From positions 1,036,231 to 1,100,230 of the forward strand of contig NZ_JAMQPR010000001.1 in NCBI RefSeq assembly GCF_026151345.1: a stretch of 64,000 bases of DNA, given 5' to 3'. Source of the DNA: Leptospira paudalimensis (lineage in GTDB: Bacteria > Spirochaetota > Leptospiria > Leptospirales > Leptospiraceae). The notes beneath the pieces were generated by a model. The model saw only the letters and a program-made list of their open reading frames with translations. It made no database searches and was not told the origin of the DNA. Both the position numbers and the translations under genes were made by a program. Shown piece by piece: positions 51,518 to 62,522 of this stretch (position 1 is the stretch's first letter; each line of letters opens with the position of its first letter).

Positions 51518-52137
51518 AGAAAAGATTCTAATTTTGCCCGTAACATGGGAAACATAAGTTTCTCATCTAACTTCTCTCCTGTGAGAGAAGTGCGGAGTAA
51601 AAAACTATCTCGGATTTTTCCATCAAAACTATTCGCTGTAAAACTAATGATATCAATTCCCAAATGATACAATGCTTCTGTGATTTGGAATAAAATCCCA
51701 GGAGTGTCTTTCATTCGTAAATCCATGACTGTAAAATCAGAAGAAATAGGATTGTAGAGTTTGAGTGATGCTTCTGAGTCTCCAATTTTGCGTACAAGGA
51801 TTTCTTCTTTTGCATTTTCGCGCAGGTACATCGCTACCGATTTCCCTTCATAAAAAAGAGCATATAAATCAGAACGAATTTGGGAGAGAAGGCTTTCTGT
51901 CATCTCAGCACCATCCCAACTGCGGATCACAAACAAGTCTTGCACATGCCCATCACTTGCTGTCTCCGCTACGGCTTCCAAAATATCCCAACGGTGGTTG
52001 AAGAGAACCGAAGTCACTCGGTATAAGATCCCCAAATCATCTTGGGAAAGGGAGATTTTGAGGAGAGTTGTGTCCTTTCTTGGTACACAGGATATATGGA
52101 GGATCGGTTTTTTGATTTCTTGTATGACAGGTGCCAT
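51514..52137 (-). CDS. two-ACT-domain regulatory protein (GlnD-C-terminus-like)
   Basis: A 207-residue protein made of two ACT domains (about 20-100 and 130-205). The first has LKISLSQDDLGILYRVTSVLFNHRWDILEA, here cited in part, and the second has RMKDTPGILFQITEALYHLGIDI. The tandem pattern matches the C terminus of PII uridylyltransferase (GlnD), where ACT domains sense glutamine, but no nucleotidyltransferase domain is present. It may be a free sensor that binds an amino acid. Confidence 0.85.
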   Translation of the reverse strand: MAPVIQEIKKPILHISCVPRKDTTLLKISLSQDDLGILYRVTSVLFNHRWDILEAVAETASDGHVQDLFVIRSWDGAEMTESLLSQIRSDLYALFYEGKSVAMYLRENAKEEILVRKIGDSEASLKLYNPISSDFTVMDLRMKDTPGILFQITEALYHLGIDIISFTANSFDGKIRDSFLLRTSLTGEKLDEKLMFPMLRAKLESFL

Positions 52138-52258
52138 AACACTCTCCTAAAACTTTTGCATTTTGCTTAGAACTTAAACAATCCGTGTCAGGAAATGCCT
52201 GCACTGGTTCTAAAACGGAATCAATCAGTAAGATGCAAAAAGAATGCCAAAGAGTCTC

Positions 52259-53416
52259 TTAGAAGGTAAATTTTGCCCCTACCATAACAGATTGGACATT
52301 TTGTGCGACGACAGCTTCGACAGTGAGTTTGGTGATGAGTGCATTGATTTCCACACCTGCAATGAGAAAGTTAGTGGTGTTAGGTGTTTGTGCCTTTCCG
52401 CTGATATTCATGGTGAGTGTTCCTGTCTTCGTTTGGCCAAGTGCAGAGGTAGGGATAAGAGCTGCAATCTCTGGAGACAAGGATGCTGAAATTGCATTGG
52501 AATCAAGAGCAAGGACAAGAGGTCCTGAACGTGACAAGTTTAGAGTGGAACTTCCAAAATTCATAGAAGTTCCCCCTCCTGCAAATAGAGTAAAAAAGTA
52601 AAACAAACGAAATCCTGTACGGATATCTATGGGTACACTTGTGACTGTACTCGAATAATTGAAGGTAGTGGAACCTCCCCAAGTACCAACAGCGGGACCT
52701 AACGTCAGTGATTGTGTTTTGTTGTCGTTATAAGTGACATCAATGACTTGCCTTTGGTAATGTAATCCAAGTCCCATGGAGATTCCAGAAAACTCAAAGA
52801 GTCCAATTCCGTCAGAATAGTTTTCAATTAAATGGTAACGAAGGGTAAATCCACCGGAAGTGATGTCTCCCCCTAAATCTACATTTTTGTTTTGTGCTTC
52901 GATAGCTTTTTGTACATCACCTTGGGCAAAGTTAAATTTAAAACCATGTAAATACAAATTAAATCGATGTAAAAAGGTTTTGAGTTCTGGTTCTGTATCA
53001 GAAGGTCCACCACCCATCAGCCATCCTAAGTTGACCGCAACAACAAAGTTAGGTGCAAGTGATGCACCCACATTTGGTAATTTTTGAAAACTTAAGTTTT
53101 GGTACGCTACGTTGATGTCTTCTTTTTGTTGGCCCGCGAGGGATACACCAAGTCCTACTTGGAATCTGTTCACAAGCCCAGGTCCCATCATGGAAGAATT
53201 GATGTTAGAGACAACCGCTGCTTCCGACATCGTTGCTAGAACTTTGTCTGTGTACTGTAATTTTAGGGCTTGGTCTAAATTGTTGATTTGGGATTGGATG
53301 GAGGCTGGTAAAATCGTACAGGCATCCCCAGAACAGGTAACACCTGCGTCCATTCGGTTAGGGGAAAACAAGGTTGTTCCCAGAATTAGAAGGATTGTGA
53401 GTGTACGATTTCTCAT
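52259..53416 (-). CDS. outer-membrane beta-barrel-like protein
   Basis: A 385-residue exported protein with a signal peptide (about 24 residues). The mature part has a short Cys-containing N-terminal segment and then a long run of alternating strands rich in Gly, Ser, Thr and aromatic residues, ending in GAKFTF, a terminal Phe typical of barrel assembly. No family is recognised. It may be a porin-like or surface-exposed protein. The 121 bases upstream of the ACT gene contain nothing I can name. Confidence 0.75.
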   Translation of the reverse strand: MRNRTLTILLILGTTLFSPNRMDAGVTCSGDACTILPASIQSQINNLDQALKLQYTDKVLATMSEAAVVSNINSSMMGPGLVNRFQVGLGVSLAGQQKEDINVAYQNLSFQKLPNVGASLAPNFVVAVNLGWLMGGGPSDTEPELKTFLHRFNLYLHGFKFNFAQGDVQKAIEAQNKNVDLGGDITSGGFTLRYHLIENYSDGIGLFEFSGISMGLGLHYQRQVIDVTYNDNKTQSLTLGPAVGTWGGSTTFNYSSTVTSVPIDIRTGFRLFYFFTLFAGGGTSMNFGSSTLNLSRSGPLVLALDSNAISASLSPEIAALIPTSALGQTKTGTLTMNISGKAQTPNTTNFLIAGVEINALITKLTVEAVVAQNVQSVMVGAKFTF

Positions 53417-53525
53417 GAGGGTCCTATTTTACCATATATCGGAGTTCGGTCTACGTTTTCTTAACAAGTGGGAAGCAGAGAATTTCCGAGTTTACAAGGA
53501 GGAAAAACCGTGCCAAATTTCACAT

Positions 53526-53897
53526 ATGGCTCCTATCCAAGAAAAACGGAAATATGTCCGCGTAAAACCCCTAGAAAACGAACCCGTTGAGATCCATTTG
53601 ATGGGAACGGCGTTATTAGATGTTTTACATGCAAGTGACATTAGTATGGGTGGGGTGGGAATTGTGGCCCCTAACCATTTTGATGAATGGGATATGAATG
53701 AAACAGTGGAAATCCTTGTCGCACTTCCTGGAGATTTGGCAGATTTTTTGGCAAAGGGTGTGATCAAACAAATTGGCAAAAAATCTAAAGAATCAGGAGT
53801 TTACGGTGTCCAATTTACTGCCATGGGACCAAAAGGCAAACAAGACCTTCAAGTGTACATCAACCGGATGGTTAGGCAAAATCGTGTTTTGAATTGA
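53526..53897 (+). CDS. PilZ-domain protein (probable c-di-GMP receptor)
   Basis: A 123-residue single PilZ domain. The c-di-GMP-binding residues are an N-terminal RKYVRV (RxxxR pattern) and the later DISMGGVGI (D/NxSxxG). Length is typical for a free PilZ. The open frame extends to 53112, but that part overlaps the beta-barrel gene on the other strand and is not PilZ-like. The ATG at 53526 lies 23 bases after AGGAGG, which instead fits an out-of-frame GTG at 53510. Confidence 0.85.
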   Translation: MAPIQEKRKYVRVKPLENEPVEIHLMGTALLDVLHASDISMGGVGIVAPNHFDEWDMNETVEILVALPGDLADFLAKGVIKQIGKKSKESGVYGVQFTAMGPKGKQDLQVYINRMVRQNRVLN

Positions 53898-54099
53898 GCA
53901 TAAAAAAAACAACGTTCGGATAAGACAAATTCATACCCTCGAATGATTTCCCACATATTTAGATCTTTGGTTTGTAGCATTCGAAAATTCGTTTTTACTT
54001 ATATTCTAAAATTCCAATTGTAATTTAGAATAATTCTATATAAATTGAATCCATCTTTAAGATAATAAGCTTGTTCCATTCAAGTTTGTAGGTGGATTT

Positions 54100-55629
54100 A
54101 TGACGTTATTCCGGCTTTCGGGAGTTTCTCGCTTAGACCAACTGAAAATATACACACCCATTTTTTTAGATCGTTTGTTTGACTCCCATAAACGTGAACT
54201 GATGTTAACTGACCAGGCGGCAAAGGTATTGTCTACCTTACGTAAGTTATGTGTTCCAGATCTCAATCAGAGTTATTTTGCTTTCCAACTCAATTCCGAT
54301 ACCATTAAAGAAAATGAACTGAAGGTATATGGGAAAGGTATGGTCTCACTCATTCAAAATCTTTTGGATAACGATTTGGCTATGCCTATTTTTTATTTCG
54401 TTCGTAAAGAGGAAGAACCTTCAGCAAATGAAATTCCTTCTTTTTCAAACTTATTCGAACCACTCCAAGTAGAACTTGCAGTTGTTTCTTATTCGGGTGA
54501 TAGGATTGAAGAAAAGTATGCTTTTGCTTATAACGCGATTGCAGCCCGATCTTTTGTGAACATACAGAATTTTTTAGTTGATAATTGTAAAAAGGAAACA
54601 AGTGACTTCCACCAAATTCCAGTAGAAAATTTAAATTCTCCTCCCATATCCATTATTAAAACAATGTTAAGCGAATTCGAGACACCATTTTCCACCAAGG
54701 ATGTGTTTGTTGATGAATTGGTAAACTATTTAGAAGGTGGATTTGCCAATTCCGAAATTTACTTTTTTTTACCAACTCTTGGTTGGATTTATTATGATAC
54801 AACTGAAGCTATAGAAAAAGAATTAGAATACTCTTCTTTTTTTGAAGAAAAAATCATTCCTAAGCTCATTGAATTGAAGCCGGATTTAAAGAATGGTTTC
54901 TTAGAAATGAAAGAAAAGGTAGTGGGAACAAAATTTGATGAATTAAGAAACAAATCCTACCTCCCTCAAATTGAATATCTAGAAACCATCCAATCTACTT
55001 TGTCTCATGAAATGTTTCCTATACTAGAATATGTGAAAATTTACCAGATTGTATCGACAAAAGCAGAAAAAATTTCTGAAGAAAAAGCAATCAAGGAAGC
55101 CAAACAACATTTTGAAATTTTATATACCATGTTAAAAATGGGAGATAATTTTATCAGTCGGTTCCTTCTCATTGATCAAAGTATGTATACGGGGAATGAC
55201 CGAGTGATCTCCGAATTACAAAATGCAGATGATGTAATGTTTTGTGAATATTATTATAACTCTACTTTTTTTTGGGTATTTTTATCAAAAGATATCAGCT
55301 CAGCAAATATGGTGATGGAAAAAATTATCGAACACCATTATGAAGGAGATCATACATTATTTATATTCGAAACATTACTTGAAAAATACCCAATTGTTAA
55401 AAAAAGTTTCTTAACAAACCAAAGATTTAAAAATCTTTACAGAGATGCAAAAAACCTTGTGTACTGGAAACAAATGTCATTTGTCTATCGATTGTTTCGG
55501 TTTTTTGTTGGGGAAGAATTCCCCAAGGAATGGGAAAAAAACATTCTGTCCAAAGTGAAATACAACCAAATGAAAGCGAAGTATTTACCAAGAAAAAATA
55601 AAACAAAAGGGAATGTTGCGAAACCGTAA
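54100..55629 (+). CDS. unrecognised 509-residue protein
   Basis: I do not recognise a family. The protein has no signal peptide or membrane helix. The N-terminal third is mixed alpha/beta; the middle and C-terminal parts are helical and rich in Glu, Lys, Phe and Tyr, with a basic tail (about 490-509). It has the ATG at 54100, but no strong ribosome site. It stands alone between an AT-rich 202-base gap and the thiC leader. Confidence 0.8.
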   Translation: MTLFRLSGVSRLDQLKIYTPIFLDRLFDSHKRELMLTDQAAKVLSTLRKLCVPDLNQSYFAFQLNSDTIKENELKVYGKGMVSLIQNLLDNDLAMPIFYFVRKEEEPSANEIPSFSNLFEPLQVELAVVSYSGDRIEEKYAFAYNAIAARSFVNIQNFLVDNCKKETSDFHQIPVENLNSPPISIIKTMLSEFETPFSTKDVFVDELVNYLEGGFANSEIYFFLPTLGWIYYDTTEAIEKELEYSSFFEEKIIPKLIELKPDLKNGFLEMKEKVVGTKFDELRNKSYLPQIEYLETIQSTLSHEMFPILEYVKIYQIVSTKAEKISEEKAIKEAKQHFEILYTMLKMGDNFISRFLLIDQSMYTGNDRVISELQNADDVMFCEYYYNSTFFWVFLSKDISSANMVMEKIIEHHYEGDHTLFIFETLLEKYPIVKKSFLTNQRFKNLYRDAKNLVYWKQMSFVYRLFRFFVGEEFPKEWEKNILSKVKYNQMKAKYLPRKNKTKGNVAKP

Positions 55630-55648
55630 AGAACAATTGAATATTTTG

Positions 55649-55676
55649 TTGTCAAAAAATTTGAATCCTATAGGAT
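55649..55676 (+). promoter_or_regulatory. candidate promoter of thiC
   Basis: TTGTCA (55649-55654), a 16-base spacer and TAGGAT (55671-55676), ending about ten bases before the riboswitch. Confidence 0.45.
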
Positions 55677-55685
55677 AAGAGATAA

Positions 55686-55783
55686 CCGTTAGGGGTGCCT
55701 AAGGTTTTTGGTTTACCAAAAATTCGGCTGAGAAATACCCTTTTTGAACCTGATCTTGGTAATGCTTGCGAAGGGAAACGGAA
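55686..55783 (+). promoter_or_regulatory. TPP riboswitch (THI element)
   Basis: The conserved THI core is clear: AGGGGTGCC, then GGCTGAGAAATACCC, then GAACCTGAT, a variable stem with GGTAATGC, and closing AAGGGAAAC. It lies about 120 bases upstream of thiC and should lower thiC expression when thiamine pyrophosphate is plentiful. I could not decide whether it acts on transcription or translation. Confidence 0.96.
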
Positions 55784-55816
55784 CGTAATTTTGCAAGAGC
55801 CAAATTCGTTTGGTGA

Positions 55817-57409
<1,593 letters not shown>

Positions 57410-57442
57410 TTTGTAGAGATTGTCTGTTTTACAAAACAAAAA

Positions 57443-57464
57443 AACCCGGTCATTTGACCGGGTT
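57443..57464. terminator. terminator between thiC and the acyl-CoA dehydrogenase gene
   Basis: Inverted repeat AACCCGGTC / GACCGGGTT with a four-base loop. The U tract is much better on the minus strand (a run of seven T in that sense), so it mainly ends the acyl-CoA dehydrogenase transcript, and may also end thiC. Confidence 0.88.
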
Positions 57465-57518
57465 CTCTAAAAGACATTCGCTTGGTTTCAGTTTGAAACT
57501 GATAAATCTTTGTTGGAA

Positions 57519-58649
57519 CTAAAGACCTAAACTTCTACCAATGATTTCTTTCATAATTTCAGTGGTTCCTGCATAAATGGTTTGGATCCTTGCATCTAGG
57601 TAAGCTCTTGCAATTGGATACTCCATCATATAACCATATCCTCCAAAGAATTGTAAACATTCATCGGTATGGCGTTTTTGCATTTCTGTTGCATACCATT
57701 TGCACATAGAAGCTTCAGCAGTAGTGTTTTCACCTTTCATGTGTTCCATGACCACTTTGTCACAGAATACTTGTGCCATTTCTAACTCAGTTGCCATTTC
57801 TGCCATTTTGAATTTTGTGTTTTGGAAAGACCCAATCTTTTGACCGAATGCTTTTCTTTCTTTGATGTATTGCAGAGTGATGGTTTGCACAAGTCTTGTT
57901 GCTTCCACTGCTGCAACTGCAAGAACTAAACGTTCTTGTGCAAGTTTTTGCATGAGGTAACGAAACCCTTGTCCTTGTTTGCCGATGAGGTTTGTTTTAG
58001 GAACAATCACATCATTAAAATACAATTCAGAAGTATCTTGGGCTTTGAGTCCGATCTTGTCTAAATTACGACCGCGTTCAAAACCTTTCATTCCTTCTTC
58101 AATCATAACAAGGGAAATGGTTCCGTTATCATGTTTCACAGCAGTGATGATGAGGTCTGCTAATTGACCGTTCGAGATGAAGGTTTTTTGTCCATTAACA
58201 ACAAAGTGATCACCCTTATCGACTGCACTCGTACGAAGGGATTTTAAATCAGATCCTGCACCAGGTTCCGTCATCGCAACTGCAAGGATGGATTCTCCTG
58301 AAGCACATTTTGGCAACCAACGTTTCTTTTGTTCGTCACTTGCATAGGTCGAAATGTACGGAGCGATCACGTCATTGTGCAAAGAGATAAAAAATCCACT
58401 GTTTCCAACACGAGAAGATTCTTCGATGATGATGATGTTGTACAGAAAGTCAGCTCCAGAGCCACCGTATTCTGTAGGTACATCGGGGCAGAGAAGTCCG
58501 TTTTCACCGGCCTTTCTCCATACTTCTTTGGGTACGATATGGTTTTTTTCCCATGTTTCGTGGTGAGGTTTTACTTCTGTTTCAAAAAATTTCCGAGCCA
58601 TCTCGCGGAATTGGTGGTGTTCTTCAGTAAAGGGGAGGATACGCTCCAT
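57519..58649 (-). CDS. acyl-CoA dehydrogenase
   Basis: A 376-residue FAD enzyme that makes the first double bond in fatty acyl-CoA or branched acyl-CoA breakdown. The family motifs are AMTEPGAGSD, GQKTFISNG, RKAFGQKIGSFQ and the flavin-site QFFGGYGYM. The motif near the end reads IYAGTTEI, with Ala where short- and medium-chain enzymes have the catalytic Glu. A Glu is present in QERLVLA, where isovaleryl- and long-chain enzymes have theirs, so activity is likely. It stands alone, 51 bases downstream of the MBL-CNB gene. Confidence 0.93.
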   Translation of the reverse strand: MERILPFTEEHHQFREMARKFFETEVKPHHETWEKNHIVPKEVWRKAGENGLLCPDVPTEYGGSGADFLYNIIIIEESSRVGNSGFFISLHNDVIAPYISTYASDEQKKRWLPKCASGESILAVAMTEPGAGSDLKSLRTSAVDKGDHFVVNGQKTFISNGQLADLIITAVKHDNGTISLVMIEEGMKGFERGRNLDKIGLKAQDTSELYFNDVIVPKTNLIGKQGQGFRYLMQKLAQERLVLAVAAVEATRLVQTITLQYIKERKAFGQKIGSFQNTKFKMAEMATELEMAQVFCDKVVMEHMKGENTTAEASMCKWYATEMQKRHTDECLQFFGGYGYMMEYPIARAYLDARIQTIYAGTTEIMKEIIGRSLGL

Positions 58650-58700
58650 AAAATTTGTGACTCCTTGATATGGAAATGTTACAGAAATGGCGAAATGAGG

Positions 58701-60854
58701 TCAATTATAAACAGTGTTCAGCTTCATGTAGACACCAGGATTTTTCTTGATGTACTGGATGGCGTCTTCTTGGGAAAGAACGTAAAGTTCCGTCCCTGGC
58801 CAAGCGATGAAACTGAAATGAGACGGGAGGCCTTTGGTGAGTGAATAAATTTCTCCTACAAAATCACCAGCACCGAGTTCTCTGATCGTTTTGTGGTTTT
58901 GCATGACCACAACGGTGCCTGAGCGAACAATGTAGGCATTTTGAAAGGTTTGGCCTTCTTCAATGAGAACTGCTTCCTTTTTCACGGTTTCCAGTTTCAG
59001 TATGAGTTCGAGTTGGGTAACCTGGTAACTGGTGAGCCCTCGGAATGTTTGGGATTCCGTTAGGGTTTTCCATGTGTTGGTCTCTCGGATGCTATTCAAT
59101 TTGATTAGGTTTTCGTGGAGTTTGGATCCACGGATGAATTGGAAAAAACGTGTTTTTTCAATGGTGAGGGCAAGCACGTCGGTTTCAGCATACACATCTG
59201 CTTGGCGCACGGTATCTAAGATGAGAGAGGCTTCCCCAAAGTATTCGTAGGTTCCGTATCGTTTGACAGCCGAGTGGTCACTGGAAAGCCCTTCGAACCT
59301 GACGTTCCCAGAAGCAATGATAAAAAAGCGATCTCCATGGGTTCCTTTTTTGATGATTTGTTCCCCACGTCGGAATCGTTCCTCTTTGACAATTTGTAAG
59401 AACTCTTTTGCCTTTTCGATGGGGAAACCAGAGAAAATATCAATTTGTGATAAGATTTCAAGGAGTTGGAAAGCTTCCTGGTGTTTAGGAGGAGTGATTT
59501 CCGGATACAAAGTATTTTCAATACCAAACTTAGCAAGAGTTAGGTGGTTTCCCTTTGGCATATCTTTTGCGGCAATGTGATATACCGTGATTCGTTTTTG
59601 TACTTCTTCTGGAAGGGATGCCAAATAACTAATTTTGGTGTGAAGGGGAGGGACTCCTGCTTCGTGGTAAATGATTTTACGATCCCATGGAAAGTCTTTG
59701 AGGAACTGGTATCTAGTTTCTGGTAAGACACCTTTTTTGTACATATCTTCGAAGGCTTCGGGATCATTTAAATGGTCTGAAGTATAATAAAAGGATTGGT
59801 CTTGGAAAAAAAATTCGAACCCAACGGACGGAATCGAATGCAGTGCATAATGAAAATAAAATTCACCACCATTGATGATGGTTGGTCTACCAATGACAAC
59901 TGGGATAAAATCAAATAAATCTGTGATTTCTTTTCGTGGAATCTTTGTTAGACTGCAATATTTTTTGAGGAAAGATTCCATCACGGTTGCCGTTGCATAA
60001 ATGGTGATTTTGGATTCTTCTAATATTTTTTGGAAGGTTCCAGCATCATGGTCTGCATGGCAGTGGGTGAGGATGATGGAGTTGATGAACTTAGGATTTA
60101 CATTCGATTCTCGTAACCACTCAGTTGAGTTTACAGGAGGATCCACCATAATCCCTTGTCCATTCAGCCAAATGATAAAACCGGATGTGTTGTCGGATGG
60201 GTCAAATCCATGTGATGGTCCAAGGCAAGTGATTCCGATGAGCGGTGGTTGGAATGGTTCTTCCAATCGTTTTCCAATATCATATTTGACATGGAAGTCC
60301 ACTTCGCCAGGGATTTTGATTTTTTTCTCTCCATCCACAACTAGGAATTCGTTGGAAGGTAGTTGTTCGATGGTGATGCCACCAAACTTTGCTTTGTGGG
60401 AGTCATCAAATAAAACAAACTCTACCACCTCTTCCATCGTTTTGTAACTACGAAAGTAAGCCATTTCTGCCTTGATGTCAGGGAAACCAAAACTTTCAGC
60501 ACCATCGATGAATTCGGAAGATAAGTTTACTTCTTGTGGTCCCATCAGGGATTCCCCAAGAACAATAGTTAGCTGTTCTTTTTGTTCTGCAGAACAGATG
60601 ATGAAGGTTTTTTTGCCACCACGAAAGAAAAAATTGAAGTAAATGGGGAATTCAAGTTCGGCAATGGAAATGCCTTTTTCCACATGGAAGAACTTGTTGG
60701 GGAGGACAAACACCAAAGGGGTCTTTTTTTCGAGCCCCATGGTGTCCTTAATTGTCTCAGGAGGGGATCCAAATTGGATGTACCCTTCTGATGTATCGAC
60801 TAAATATCCCCCTCTAGGGAGTGCTGTAAAACCATTCGGTTCGGAACTGACCAT
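58701..60854 (-). CDS. metallo-beta-lactamase-fold protein with two cyclic-nucleotide-binding domains
   Basis: A 717-residue fusion. After an N-terminal region (about 1-195) of unknown fold, a metallo-beta-lactamase domain (about 200-460) has the metal motif THCHADHD (His264, His266, Asp268, His269), a later Asp in TSDHLND and further His residues. Two cNMP domains follow (about 470-590 and 600-717), the first with RFFIIASGNV and YFGEASLILDTVRQA, a good phosphate cassette, and the second with VRSGTVVVM and FVGEIYSLTKGL, which lacks the Arg. It probably is a hydrolase, perhaps a cyclic-nucleotide phosphodiesterase, that is controlled by cAMP or cGMP. No signal peptide is seen. Confidence 0.85.
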   Translation of the reverse strand: MVSSEPNGFTALPRGGYLVDTSEGYIQFGSPPETIKDTMGLEKKTPLVFVLPNKFFHVEKGISIAELEFPIYFNFFFRGGKKTFIICSAEQKEQLTIVLGESLMGPQEVNLSSEFIDGAESFGFPDIKAEMAYFRSYKTMEEVVEFVLFDDSHKAKFGGITIEQLPSNEFLVVDGEKKIKIPGEVDFHVKYDIGKRLEEPFQPPLIGITCLGPSHGFDPSDNTSGFIIWLNGQGIMVDPPVNSTEWLRESNVNPKFINSIILTHCHADHDAGTFQKILEESKITIYATATVMESFLKKYCSLTKIPRKEITDLFDFIPVVIGRPTIINGGEFYFHYALHSIPSVGFEFFFQDQSFYYTSDHLNDPEAFEDMYKKGVLPETRYQFLKDFPWDRKIIYHEAGVPPLHTKISYLASLPEEVQKRITVYHIAAKDMPKGNHLTLAKFGIENTLYPEITPPKHQEAFQLLEILSQIDIFSGFPIEKAKEFLQIVKEERFRRGEQIIKKGTHGDRFFIIASGNVRFEGLSSDHSAVKRYGTYEYFGEASLILDTVRQADVYAETDVLALTIEKTRFFQFIRGSKLHENLIKLNSIRETNTWKTLTESQTFRGLTSYQVTQLELILKLETVKKEAVLIEEGQTFQNAYIVRSGTVVVMQNHKTIRELGAGDFVGEIYSLTKGLPSHFSFIAWPGTELYVLSQEDAIQYIKKNPGVYMKLNTVYN

Positions 60855-60872
60855 TAGGGGATAATTTATTTC

Positions 60873-61184
60873 CTACTTGTGATTTTCTATAAATTTTTTA
60901 ATTTGCGGTTTTGGTAAAGCACCAATTGCTTTGTCTACTAAAACTCCATCTTTATAGAGTAGAAGGGTAGGGATGGATTGGATTCCCAACTCTTGCGCTG
61001 TCTTTTGGTTGAAATCAACATTGAGTTTTGTAATTTTGATATCCGCCATTTCTTGCGAAAGTTCGTCAAGAACAGGAGCCACCATTCTGCATGGTCCACA
61101 CCATTCTGCCCAACAATCTACTAAAACCACGCCATTTGCAGTCTCTGCTTTGAAATTGGCGTCATTGATTTCTGTAAGTGCCAT
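60873..61184 (-). CDS. trxA: thioredoxin
   Basis: A 103-residue thioredoxin with the redox motif WCGPCRM near residue 31, the cis-proline segment IQSIPTLLLY and the normal length. It is the general cytoplasmic disulfide reductant. The ATG at 61184 has AAGGAGA upstream. It lies 18 bases upstream of the MBL-CNB gene on the same strand, so they may be co-transcribed. Confidence 0.97.
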   Translation of the reverse strand: MALTEINDANFKAETANGVVLVDCWAEWCGPCRMVAPVLDELSQEMADIKITKLNVDFNQKTAQELGIQSIPTLLLYKDGVLVDKAIGALPKPQIKKFIENHK

Positions 61185-61256
61185 ATTTCGAAATCTCCTT
61201 TTGAAACGTATAACCTTTCTATAAACTAGACTGGATATTCTAGGGAAAAACGTCGA

Positions 61257-62066
61257 TTATTGTTTCTTTTTTTTCTTTTTATCGTCGGATTCGAGGTCGG
61301 CGATCTTTTGTTGGAAGGACTCAATGAGTGTTTTGGTTTTTTCCAAATCCTCTGTTTCGCCCGTAATTTGGAATATTTTACGGTTCATCTCCAACATTTC
61401 CACAGAATGTTTCAAATCTGTGGAATCCTGTGTTGACATTTCAAATTTGGAACGATAGTCCTGCGCCGCTTGGTTGGCAAGTTCGATGATGAGATTAAAA
61501 TGTTCCTTACGGATATAATAATAAGGATTTTCTAAATCTTGTTCTTTTTCATACGCAATAAAATCAAATAAATTCTTCGTACAAGCGGCAACACGGAAAT
61601 TGATATCAGGCCATGACCATTTCCATTTCGAATTTGTACCGAAGGCTGTTACTGTTTTTTTCATCGCTTGCAGTAAACCTTTGATGAGATTCAATCGTTG
61701 GGTTGGTGTGAACCTTTCAATTTTCGAAAGTTGTTCTTTGTTTTCGGATAAAGAACCATCCACATTATTCCCTACTGTTTTTTCAATGTAGGAGATGCAG
61801 TTATAAATTTCTTTTCTGGCAGTCTCTAAGTAGTTGTTATTATTGATCTCTAAGATGGCAGTGGAAAGTTCATTGATCACAATACAGGTGTTAATGGTTT
61901 TGATGGAATTGATCGCAAGGGAGATATTAAAATAAGGTTCCATGTCCTTACTTTTTTTGGCTTGTACTTTGAAAATATTGGCTTCTTTTTTTAACTCTTC
62001 TAGGTAGTTTTTGAAATCTACCAATTTGTCATTGAAGTCAGCTTTTTTTTCCTTCGTGATTGCCAT
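61257..62066 (-). CDS. unrecognised helical protein with lysine-rich C terminus
   Basis: A 269-residue cytoplasmic protein with no signal peptide. It is almost wholly helical, with coiled-coil-like stretches at about 5-50 and 225-262, and ends in a run of lysines (residues 262-269). No family is recognised. It lies 72 bases upstream of trxA on the same strand. Confidence 0.8.
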   Translation of the reverse strand: MAITKEKKADFNDKLVDFKNYLEELKKEANIFKVQAKKSKDMEPYFNISLAINSIKTINTCIVINELSTAILEINNNNYLETARKEIYNCISYIEKTVGNNVDGSLSENKEQLSKIERFTPTQRLNLIKGLLQAMKKTVTAFGTNSKWKWSWPDINFRVAACTKNLFDFIAYEKEQDLENPYYYIRKEHFNLIIELANQAAQDYRSKFEMSTQDSTDLKHSVEMLEMNRKIFQITGETEDLEKTKTLIESFQQKIADLESDDKKKKKKQ

Positions 62067-62150
62067 GTCTGTTTCATTTTCGGCAGAAAGACCTGGTTTT
62101 GTCCATAAAAAACGTCGACCTGGACTAGAGTTTGCCGAAACTGGAACAGA

Positions 62151-62363
62151 ATGGACAATACCCCCCGCAAACGAAGGGACCTGCTCGATTTACTCGACAC
62201 CTACAAATACATGAACCAGGCAATTTTCTGGGATTTTTTGGATTTGGACGGTCGTTGGGACTTTGCCAATGGATGGTTGCACCTAAACCACCCTGAGGAC
62301 GAGTGGAGGGTTCGTGCATCGGAACAATTCCCCCCAATCCGCCCAGAAGGCACAGACCACTAA
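62151..62363 (+). CDS. possible small protein, 70 residues
   Basis: The frame has protein-like composition, with an N-terminal basic and leucine-rich helix ([18 protein letters not shown]) and an acidic, tryptophan-rich middle. No clear ribosome site precedes the ATG. It lies between two genes of the minus strand, and competing frames on both strands overlap it. It may be real, but evidence is weak. Confidence 0.4.
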   Translation: MDNTPRKRRDLLDLLDTYKYMNQAIFWDFLDLDGRWDFANGWLHLNHPEDEWRVRASEQFPPIRPEGTDH

Positions 62364-62522
62364 TCCTGTTTTTTTAAGATTCAGATCCATCAATTTCTCG
62401 ACCGAAACGATGTCTCTTGTGGGATATTTGGGAAAAAGAATGATTGGATAAAAAGTGGGGTAGGCTTTCTCTCCAAGACTCGTGTTTAGCCTTGGAGATT
62501 TGGAACAGAATACAATGTTTGC

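Noticed and set aside
53112..53525. N-terminal extension of the PilZ frame
   Set aside because: It lies opposite the beta-barrel gene and has no PilZ-like or conserved-looking sequence.
62011..62337. Other short frames on both strands around 62.1 kb
   Set aside because: They overlap better candidates and have no start signals; only the 70-residue frame at 62151 was kept, with low confidence.
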